NCBI GenBank assembly: GCA_963978905.1
Contig: OZ022256.1
Location: 15,793,863-15,857,862 of the forward strand
Direction: 5' to 3'
Length of the DNA: 64,000 bases
Source: Trichostrongylus colubriformis
Taxonomy: Eukaryota; Nematoda; Chromadorea; Rhabditida; Trichostrongylidae
Shown here in pieces: positions 34,444 to 45,900 of this stretch (position 1 is the first letter of the stretch; each line of letters begins with the position of its first letter). The notes under the pieces were generated by a model, which was given only the letters and a program-made list of their open reading frames with translations, was not told where the DNA came from and made no database searches. Both the position numbers and the translations under genes were made by a program.

Positions 34444-36185
34444 ATATAATACTCACCAGGCCATCATTCGTCACGTCCCCCCTGACTTTAACAACGAGCG
34501 CCCGGGACGAGTCGATGGTTGAGGTGGCGCGCCGTAGAGCGCAGAGAGACCAGAGCCACGGAGCTCTTCACTGTCTGCGTCCCTCGATCTCAGGCGGTCG
34601 ATTGTCGCTCGTGCGTTGCGTCTGCGTCAGCTGATTACTGCTTTCAGTGCTATTCAGGTTCTGAGCGTTTCAGTTGAGCAGTACAGCTCTCATAAATGCT
34701 CGAATGCCCCCCCCCCCTTGCTGCAAAACCCGCTTCAGCTGTAAATCCTCCTGAGACCAAGGTTTAGAGCTGTTTTCCCCGTCCGGGCGATTACGTCACA
34801 GTACCTCGTTACCCCGGAAGCATTGATGGGAATCGACAAATTTTTCAGGAATCACCCATTAAGACTCCGTCACAGTGCTCTCATGGGATGGTATCCCCGG
34901 AGGAGCTTGGGTTAGTTTGCGAAAAATCAATATCGGACATGTTTCGACCGGCCACGTTCTGAGTCAGCCCCTCATTCGGCCTGTTTTCGCAGAAGCACAG
35001 GCTCAGGCATTTTACAGGTTTTCGAATGTTTGGTCGCCCCGAACCTTCGAGAAATCACACCCACCGGGAATACTTCATTCATGACCGTCAGGCCCCAGTC
35101 CACTCTTCACAGATAAGATTCCAGTTCTCAGGTCGTGTAGTAGAGCTGTTGTTTGTTGTTTTTAGTTGTTCCCCAGCAGCGCGTTGCGAGGAACTGCTGG
35201 TGTTTTGTGCTGTCACAAGTGTTTCATGCAGTTGACTCTGTTTTGTTCTAGATCTATTTTTCGTCAAAATGCCATGACTTGTTTACGTGGTTCCCTCCAT
35301 CCTTTTTTATCCGGAAAAGCTTCGGTAAAGCCCAAGGGAAAGGCTTGGATCATATTTTGAACTAGTTTGATTCCTCCCAGACATTCAGAAATTTGGCGAA
35401 TGGTAGCAACCATGGTTCATACGCTCTGTTTGGCTGCGAATGGCCTTGATCTGGTTTACATTTCCCTTTTTTTGAGGTCCGCTTCTAAGTTTTATCTACC
35501 CGACTACCAAAATGGTAACAATGCTGATGTCAGAAGTTGTGCCTACTCGTGTCTTGCACCATTTTTCCCAAGCCCTGCCCTCCAAGGAAGGGAAAACTCC
35601 TTCCTCCACTAAGGCTTTCGTAAAAATGTACGCTTGGATGTGATTGGCACGGATTTGTTCAGTAGTCTTTAGATGCCTCCCTTGAGGAAAGCACTCAGTT
35701 AAATTTTTTGATGTCTCAGGAGAGCTTGCGAGAATTCATAATGACTTCGTTCTGATTAAAAAAAATCATCTACAGCTTGTGGTTTTTTCAGTAACATAGA
35801 GGTTCTTCTCAAAGCTTCCCAAAAGCCTTAAATAAGCAGCAAAATGAACGGTGAGGTATACCACTCTAGTTTCTAACGCGCGGCCTTCAAGAACTATAAC
35901 AGCAGCGAGATCCGCTAGGTGAGCTCTTACTCAAGTAATACGAAACCTTTTTTGTACTTAGGGAAATGTCTCACCACCCGGGGCTCCAATCTCCTCAACC
36001 ACAGCACTAACATTATGTGGGCATTCAAAATTAATGTCCATAGCTAAATCTGAGCAGTAATTCCCGATAATGATGACGGGTAACATAGTTACATGGTTAA
36101 AATCCCCATTTTCTGTCTTTTGTATAATTAATATTCAAAGCTTCAATTTACAATGTCGCTGTTCATTATCTATGTAAATAACATC
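34444..36185. other. Intergenic, no gene seen
   Basis: An 11-base C run at 34707-34717 lies in a context (GAATGCCCCC...CTTGCTG) resembling 33480-33505. Plus-strand frames at 34875-35612 lack recognisable domains. Confidence 0.45.
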
Positions 36186-36320
36186 TAAGGCCGCCATCAG
36201 ACTGCGATTTTGCGACGTCGCGCTTTCTCCGCGATACTACGACCTTGAGATTGTGCAATGCCGCAACTTCGCGTGTGGTGCCGCGACACCGCAAAATCGC
36301 GAAGTCTGACGGCGGCTTAA
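36186..36320. mobile_element. Short palindromic MITE, family H
   Basis: The ends TAAGGCCGCCATCAGACTGC and GAAGTCTGACGGCGGCTTAA are inverted. The interior consists of repeated TGCGATTTTGCG-type words. Related word patterns occur at 19825-19900 and 38865-38930. Confidence 0.7.
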
Positions 36321-36912
36321 ACGACCGGGGTTTTAGCCGCTCATTTCAGTTTATTTAGCGAAATCTTAATGCCGGAGAAGCGCTTTCGTTTTGAAGTTGA
36401 GCTTTGTTTCGAGAACATTCTATAAATTGGGTTTGTTTCATGGCTTCCGCCAGTTTTTTGCATATCGACATTCAACGAGGTTCTAGAAAACCTCAGTCAT
36501 GGGTGCCGTAAGGCCATGAGTCAAATAATGATGCTAATTTGCTTGTTAGTGAATTGCTTCGTGTAAGTAGCTGGAAGCTCTTTGCCTAATCATTGAACAT
36601 ACGTTTAGTTTTAAACAGTTGACAAAGGCATCTCGAATGTTAGAGTGAATCGTGTTGGAGCGCTCACATTGTGATTGTACATTCAGCGCTTGGTTTCGTA
36701 ATGCTCTTTTGCCTGCTTTTGTTATCAGTTTTTTGATTTATCGATTGCCCGTTATGTGACTTGTTGAATTCGTTCATTTTCTTTTCTGTATCGTGCATTT
36801 TTAGGGTATTCATCTTTTATTTTCATTATTCCTGTGGAGCTGTTTGTTGAAAGACGAGCTAAGCTTCAGGAAGGATAGGTGTGGGATCCCAAGTTGAAGT
36901 GGCACGTCCATT

Positions 36913-39900
36913 ATGGATGGAATAGATCCGGACGTCCTGCTAGAATGGTTACAAACGGGTATTGGAGACGAAAGGGATCTCCAGGTAAACAAATTCCGTT
37001 GTCTGGTTTTCGGTTCGGGTTTGTTGATCCTAGCCGTATGCTGTCCGCTGTCCTTACCGAACAGGGCTGCTCAGTACGGACAGCGTATGGCTAAGATCAA
37101 CATAGTGAGGCTCACCTAAAACATCGCGTTAAATGTGATAGACTTTTATCAACAGTGTGAGTGGCTCTTAATGAACAAAACTTGATAATGCCGATAAAAT
37201 ATTGTGATTAAGTTACATGCTGAAGAAATGACCAAAGTGGAGCGTATTTTTTCCTTGCGGAGCCATGGACTGGGGTAATTGTTTCCTTGTAACTTTTGCA
37301 GACGCCAATTGAAATGCTCTATCAAACAGTGTACTTTCTAGAGTTGAAGGGCTCCGCTCTGTTTAAGCACCTGGTGTAGCGAATATGATTTCATGTTTTT
37401 TTTTACTAGTAATTTCGATAACGGGATATCTAGAACGCGACTGGATGCTAATTTCATGCGTGGGCACATGCGTCAGCCTTCAGGCTTTGCTCTCAAGTAA
37501 ATGGTTTAGGAAACTTTTTAAGCAAGTTTCTAACACTTTCTGGAACGCGTCTTTTTCGGTTTAACTTTTCAAAAATTAATCTGTAGTATATATCTGTATA
37601 TCTGGAGTATACTCAGAACATGCATTTGCTTCATGATGCTTTGAACGTTGACTCTCATGGTTGCTTTTTTAGATGATGGCCCTTGAGCAGCTGTGCATGT
37701 TGCTTCTAATGTCTGACAATATCGATCGGTGCTTTGAATCGTGCCCTCCGCGAACGTTCTTACCTGCATTGTGCAAAATTTTTCTGGATGAAACGGCTAC
37801 AGAGGCTGTTCTTGAGGTGGGTTCACAATTTTGAGGCCTCCTCCATGACAGAAGCGTGTAATAATAATAACAGTTTGAATATTGACAAAAGTTGTTCCCA
37901 CGGACGAGAATTGAAGTGATGGATTAATGAACATATGATTGGGACGTTGACTGAGGATGATCTTTTATCGACGGTTACCGCTATGGATGGAAATGAATAC
38001 GAGCGGGAATAGGGAAAAGGGCTGATGCTGGTGAATCACGCTTCGTATATAGTCGTGGCGCTTGTTCCCTTTCATGCAATCGCACAATTGAAGGCTTTTG
38101 CGTCCAGCCCGTGGCCTTTGTGCACAGTATGGAGGGGCCAAAGAAAGAGTACGTGAGAAAGGAATTTCGCGAACATGGGGAGTGAGATTTGGAGGAAATA
38201 ATTATTTTAAAATTTTGATTTGGTCAAGTTTTCGATCATGTCTTGCATTTGTTCTGTTGCTCCACTCTCTAAAGTTTCTTTTCAGGTCACCGCTCGCGCT
38301 ATTACATATTACCTTGATGTTTCCAACGAATGCACTCGAAGAATAATACAAGTGGATGGCGCTGTTAAAGCAATATGTAGTCGGCTTGCTGCAGCCGAAA
38401 TGACTGACAGAACCAGTAAAGACTTAGGTTTGTTATTGGCCATAGATTGCTCATATTTGTCGTTTTTTTCATCGCCGAAATGAGCCTCATTTAAGCTGAG
38501 CAATGTGTAAAACTTCTTGAACATATTTGTCAACGTGAAACACTCGCAGTCTATGATGCCGGCGGTATGCATGCCATGCTTACATTGGTTCGACAACATG
38601 GCTCTCAAGTTCACAAGGTTTGTTCTGAACGAAACAAGTCATCAAGGCTGCAGTGATACTTTACGAAGTAATTGCCGTTCGTGTGAACATAGCGATTTCA
38701 CAAAACCACAAACGCCGCGATGCCCTAACATCTATGTACGCGACACGTTTTTCATTGGGTCTCCGAAGATGAAGAACAATGATATGGAGAGGAGGATTGG
38801 CAAATATAACTTCGTGCAAATATAAGCGAGCGTGCGGGTTGTGTAAAGACCTCGTTCCTGGTTCTATGCGTCGCGGCAAATGTGAATTTGTGATTCTGCG
38901 TTCCTGCAGCTCTGCGATTGTGATTTATGGGTATGGATAACTTTCACAAACAGTGGGACTGAAAAATTATTTATGTGTTCAAAGTTTGTTTTTTGGCGCA
39001 TAACTCCATTGCCCAGTCACATTCGTGACCGAATCAAATTTTGGCATTATTGGCGTAGAAACAGGCCAGCTGAACAAGGATACTATCATGTATATGTGTT
39101 ACTATAAAAGTTATGAAAAGTAAGCAGTAAATCATCTGATTTCAGGACACGATGCACTCCGCAATGTCTGTAGTTACGCGTTTATGTGGTAAAATGGAGC
39201 CTAATGATGCTGCCCTGCCGCAGTGTGCTGAAAGCCTTGGAGCTTTGCTTGCACATGAGGATAATAAGGTCTGCTATTTCATGTATTACTTCTTTAACAG
39301 CTGCTATTTACGTATTTTAGGTTTCTGAGAGCGCCTTGCGTTGCTTTGCAGCTCTCACAGACCGTTTCATTCGCAAGATGCTCGACCCGGCTGAGCTGGC
39401 CACGCACAGCAATTTGGTTGAGCACCTGCTAACCACACTGTCTAGTGAAACTGCTGCCCATTCTGCCAATTTCATCTCCATTGTTCTCTCGTTGCTTAGT
39501 AATCTTTGTCGAGGGAGTGCTGCGGTTACAGAGCAGGTGTTGAGGTAATTCTCAATCATTTCTGGTAAGGTGAACACTGATGTAAAATGTGTTTCAGTTC
39601 CCCACGCTTGATATCCGCTCTACAGTGTGTCTTGACTAATAAGGATGATCGCTGTGTTACGGATGGTCTTCGCCTGGCAGATTTACTAGTTGTGTTGTTA
39701 AGCGAAGGAAGATCAGCTCTGCCGTTCACAATGGCGGTGAATGCGTTAAGACGTACTGCCCGAAAAGTACCGTACTTGTCGCATGCATCGCTTTTTCAGT
39801 ACCAATCAAGCGGGGAACCGGGACAGAGTGGTCAGAGTGCCGAGCGCGCTCATCGCCATCTCATTGACGCAATCAGACAGAAGGATCTCAGTGCTCTTGT

Positions 39901-42900
39901 CGATACCATAGACAATGGCGTCGTAAGTTTTATGAGTATTGCTCTGCGTTCTTGAAGTTGTCGTTATGGTTTTGTATTACAAATGAATGTATGGGTTTTA
40001 TGTATCTATTATAATTGTATATTGTGATTAAAACAGGTCGATGTCAACTTTACCGACGATGTAGGGCAGACTTTGTGCAATTGGGCTTCAGCTTTTGGTT
40101 CACTAGAAATGGTTCAGTATCTGTGCGACAAGGTAGGACCTCGTTTTCAGTATCAGTGTGCTTCTAGCTAGTATCTGTGGCGTTCAGGGAGCTGATGTGA
40201 ACAAGGGACACAAGAGCAGTAGCTTGCATTACGCTGCTTCATTTGGACGACCTGATGTGAGTTACCGATGTCAAATAAGTTGACTATCCTGGATATCGTT
40301 TCTTTGAATGGATGTTACAGATAGTAAAAGTACTGTTGCAACGAGGCGCAAATCCGGATTTGAGGGACGAGGATGGGAAAACAGCACTGGACAAAGCCAG
40401 GGAACGTACGGATGAAGATCACACTCAAGTTGCTCAGATACTTGAGAGTCCTTCGGTGTACATGCATTCCAGTGAGTTTGATGGACTTAGTTCGCTGAAT
40501 TTACTATGTCGTCGTTTCGTCGTCGTGGGGTCGTTAAGAGTAGCAAGGTTGCTTCTTTGGCGAGTACCTGGGGTTGGTTTTGCCTTTATTACCCATAGTT
40601 GTCCTATTACAGCACATTTCTTGATTGCCCTCATGCTCTTTTATGCAATCCTGCGACTGTCGCTTTTGCGACGTGTATAGTCCAAAAATCAGCATTGATG
40701 CGCAAGGAACAGTAGTCTTACGACTGTGTCATAAAGTATGAATGCTACCTCTGTGAGCGTCAATGTTTCAGAGTCTGATGAGCAGAATAAGTCAAAACAG
40801 GCCTCGGTTGTTCGCAAAAGCAGCACGGGCGATCTTCCTGATCGTGAATTAGCTATCCGTGTTCTCCACCAGCTCTTACCAATTTTCTGCGAGATATTCA
40901 TGGTTAGTCAATCGCTCCACGTTCGCTTACAGTAATTTGACTGAAATGGTGGGGAATCTTGGTTGATTGATCGCTCTATTAAGAAATCACTGTCTGCTAG
41001 TGTACGGCGCACATCGTTGTCATTACTGCGGAAGATCGTCGAACATATGCAACTTGATGACATTCGATCAACTCCGAGCCAAGCCATCGAATCACAAGGT
41101 GACCTGAGGCGTGCATGTTTTCATAAACATTAATTTTCTATCAAAAGCTCGTCTTCCACCAATTTCATTCCAGGCTCCTCAACAGATATGCAAACGTCGT
41201 CTGCAGCGGATCTGCCGCCCGGAGCAGAGAATTTGGTAACGGTAGTTGTGTCTGTACTTGAGCAAGAAGAGGATCATGACGGACAAGAGCAAGTGTTGCT
41301 GGTGAGAACACATCATGTATTTATTGTGCAAGGATGCGACTTTCTGTAGAATAAATCCGTCCTTCGCTAGGAAGAATCGGAAAACGGAAATGATTCAGAT
41401 TCTCTCTTCACTACTACGCAGGGATCCTGAATTGTGGGTTCCTGAGCTTGTCCGCCTGGGTGTTTTTGAGCGTGTTGAAGCTATGGCTAAAGAGCCACCG
41501 AGAAGTTCTGACGTGAGAACACTTTTTTCACTTGAAAAAATTTTGGTGTGAATGACATCCTATCGTTTTTTAAAGGACGATGATGATGATGCGGATCGAG
41601 CTGAAGAACTCAATGCACGAAACAGTGCTATGAGCAGGTAAGGAAACGCTGTGTCAGAAGAATAGGATATGCTATGCTACTCATGTATTTTGCAGATCTA
41701 CCACCTCTACTCCTTCTGTTGCAATGGAACTGGACGTTGTTGAGAGGAGCATTTCTGCTGGTATCAGTGATGAGGTAGAGAAAGAACGTGCCGCAATGCT
41801 AAATGTAATGATGGAGGTATTTTATTTTTGATTATGTTGAGGAAAACAATAACAGAAGTATACTTTGCTAGGTGGAAGACATTACAACCACGGAGACACC
41901 TCCTCCTACTGTCGAAGTTGTACAGCCTAGTGTCGGTTCATCTCTGACACTTATGGTCCCTTCATCGTCTAATGATAAGGGGAAGCTGGTCCTGCAGCAA
42001 GGTCGGTTTGCGTTGCTTTTATTGTTTATTGCCTTTCAAGTACGTACGTTGTAGCGTACAAGGGAAATTTCGATTTTATAGAGGGGTTTCCCCCGCTACT
42101 CCAGTTGTTATTCTAACTCATTTATGAGTACTTAAGTTGGTATTTTGTACGTGACATTCACAGTTCCGATTTGCGGAAAATTTTTTGTGCCATAAAATTG
42201 GAACAAGCTGCCTGTATGGCAGTACTCCAGTTTTCGGAATTGACCTTCTTTGTTCTGTTCCACATAGTTGATTTGAAAAACATCACTGTACAGTTTTATC
42301 GTATTGTTTTCCTTGTTAAGACATGCCATATCGATGGAAAGAGTGGCGCGTGATCCGAGGCGAAGAGTCCACCTTCATCTGGTGTGACGTACTTGCATTG
42401 GAACTGAGGTTATTTTATCACAGTGCCTCGCTTTTGTTTCGCTTTCTGAGATTAAATTAGAAGAAGGGAGGGATTATCACAAACCTTTCAGCTTTAACAG
42501 CAACGGATGGTTCCGTTTCTTCATGGACGGAGAAGTGACGACGATGTTTAACAATGGTGTTGCCGAAAGTGTGTCCGATGAAGTTCGGGCTGAATCAAGG
42601 AAGTCTTTCATGACGAGATGGAGAAGGGTCAGACAAATGTGGAACGATGATTCACTCCCTGTTAGCATTTTATGTGTGCCATGCATGGGCAAAAAGGTCA
42701 GATTTCGTTCTTTAAGTGAGTTCGAGCTGGGAAAACAAAGACTATTTGGACCGTGGGAACGCTTTTCAGGTGGAGTTCCCTCGTTGGGAAATGTGGAGTT
42801 CTCGTTCTACTGAGCTCACAATCAAGTGTTGCAAAAGCGAAGAACATATTGTCGTCAAGGACGAACTGGGTGGATTTGTCGTAGAGGCGAGCGATAAGAC

Positions 42901-45900
42901 GAAACACAGCCAAATGCCCGAAACGGCGCTGTCCTCTGAGTTCCACACAGGTACACGTGTTGGGTTACAAACCTTGTCCTGATCTTATAATGTAATTATT
43001 ACATATCAGGTTGGAGCTCGCATGGTATGACAGCAAGGCGATCTAAATTCAGAGGAGAAATTCAGCGTAGAAAAGTACAAGAATTGGCATGGGAATTGTG
43101 GAACAATCATCTGAAGGAGGCGCGTGCCAAACCACGTGAAGCGCTCATTGAACTGCAAAGAGCTGCGATTTGCATTCAGGTAACCATTCAGTGAGAGTTC
43201 ACAGATGATTAGATTTTAAATCACTTCAGTTAGTATACAAAAACGCGTTTCAATGGAATTTAGGACGCGGTGACCACAGCAAATCTCATCGCTGGAATCT
43301 CCATCAAGAGCAAACATGTAAAGCAACCTCGTATTGAAAAAGTTCAAGAGGTAGGACGTGTAAGAATTTTACGAATAACCTTACCTGTGAACCTCTTCTT
43401 TCAGTTGGTATCGGCTCTGAAATGCGTGCGAGAGTCTGTGATGGACGATAGACGACTTTCGACGTTCGAATTTTCCGTCTCCGGTATTGTTCCCGCGTTG
43501 CACAATCTATTAGCCTTGGTCGAGCGCCAGCCTGGAAGCTACCCTGCTCGAATATTCGGAGAGGTGAGCAATTTCGGCGGCTGCGACGATAAATTGGTAA
43601 TCCCACGAATCTTCAGACGTTTGCGCATGGAGTGGCTTTATCAAGTCTCGCTATGAAAATGGTATCTGTGTTAGAATCGACAGAGAAGTTCCCACAATAT
43701 CTCTACGACACCCCGGGTGGATCAGCATTTGGTCTTCAGCTGTTGTCACGGCGAATTCGTATGAAACTCGAGCATGCTATCAGCGATAACGATGACAAGA
43801 AACTGATCAATAGGTAGAATTTCGTCTGTTTTCGCTCGCAGTAATAAGTTCCTGTCAATTCAACGAAATTTTTGTCAATCTAGAAGTGGTCGTCTACTGA
43901 AAAGTGAACCGCTGACGACGATTGGCCAGCTGAAGTCGTTCCTGTTGAAGATGGTGGCGAAACAATGGTAAACCATAAATTTTTCTTGATCTCTGTTTTT
44001 TTGGCTCATCTGCTTGTCTCCTTGCCGATGAAATTGGAGACCCGACCTCCAACTTTCTAATTCAGGTTCGATCGCGATCGCGCTAATCTTGGCTTCGTAA
44101 AGGCCATTGAAGAATCAAAGAAGTCTGGGGAGCGTATCAGATTAACGTATACCAGTGATTTTGATGAGCAAGGTGATGATCGTCATTGATTTCCCATTTT
44201 CACGATTTTCGGTGTCATAATATTGTCGTAGGTGTGATTTATTGGCTTGGAACAAACGGCAGAACAGCATCTGACTGGACCAATCCGGCGTCGATAGGTA
44301 TTGTCCAGGTGAGACTTTACATTGTATGTGTGCTTAGTGCGGTGTATCTGCGGCAGCCGGTATATGGGACATTACCTTTTACAGGTGACATCGTCTGATC
44401 AGAGACAACCATTTGGAAAACCTGAAGATGTTCTAAGTCGTGATGTGAATCCGATCAATTGTCATTCCAGCGATGACAAGTTAGTTTTTTGCTCTTCATA
44501 GGACATTCAGTACTTCCCTATCTAGTTGGTATTCGGTTACGAGTCCCCTTTTATTTCTTTCATCGAATTTTTTTGACGATCACGGAGCCATACTCCAAGT
44601 TTCCCCACCCTACTGTCATTGATCCACGCATACTATCCGATGTTCGAGTTCGAGTTCTGTTCATGTTTCTGTCTTCCTAATGTTTTTTTTCCTTTTTCTC
44701 TATCGGCAGTGTCTAGTTACAGTATTCAACATGCTATTTTTTGCCATGTGAAACCGATAATAAATAATAGTAATAATAATACTCAAATGTCCTTCAAATT
44801 CGATATACTACTTCTCTCATTTCTGGCTTGTTGTGATTTTATAGTGGATTGATTCACTACTGTTCTCTGTTTTGGCTTCTTGCGAGTATAGATGAGTGAG
44901 AATTGTATACTTTCATCACTTTTGGTCATACACAAAAGATCTTATTTTTTGTGTAGTATAGTAAGAAAGCACCGGCCGCATTGAAGCTCCTACTATTTAA
45001 TTGAATTTCCTGTGCATATGTTGTTTTTTCTTTCTACGCAACTACGTTTGTTTGTTTAGGAATGCGAACTTCACGATTGACCTTGGCGTTTTCCTGTATC
45101 CCACTGCGTATACGTTGCGTCATGCAAGAGGTTATGGCCGGTCGGCGCTCCGAAACTGGCTCTTGCAGGTGGCTGCCTGACTTTTTTGAATTTGTGGCTG
45201 CGGTGTATTGTTCTCTTGAAGGGATCGAAAGACAAGCAAGTGTGGGAGGTACTCGTTGCTCACTCGGATGACACAAGCCTCGGTGATCCTGGATCTACTG
45301 CCACGTGGCCCATTGAGGACGATAGAACGAAAGGTGAAAAAGGAGAATTTTGTGATGCTTTTTGAGTTCATTACTGTTGCTCACTAACATAACACCATAG
45401 TTAAGTTTAGGCCCATTCCGATACCTGCGCATCGCTCAAAACGGCAAGAACTCTTCTGGTCAGACGTGCTATTTGAGCGTTTCTGGTTTTGAGGTGTACG
45501 GTGAAATAGTCGACGTTGTAATCGATGGTTTCCCCGTAACAAAAGAGGATAAGGACAGAAGTGGTTGCTCTATTGTAAGTGGTCTTTTCTGGTAGTATGG
45601 TAGCACATAATCTTTCTTCCCTACCATTTCAGGGGAAATCCAAAATCCCATTGCCATCATCGTCACGCAAAGATGCGAGCCGTGATGAAGTAAGTGTCTC
45701 ATTCGATCATCTCTGAAAATATTACTTACTGCCATTTTTAGAAGGTGGAATCGCTGATGCCTCAAGGCGCCAATAATAACAAGCTCAGAGCTGGATTAAC
45801 TGCAGATATGGTCTCTATGATGCACACAAGATCTCGGTGAGCATAGTACATTTGCTTGCCATATGTTTACAACTCTCTTGTGCACCTAGTAGCAGCTTTC

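Noticed and set aside
40932..40984. Acceptor at 40931-40932 for HECTD1 exon 12
   Set aside because: It puts TAA and TGA in frame. The acceptor at 40982-40983 keeps phase and gives the same residue spacing as human HECTD1.
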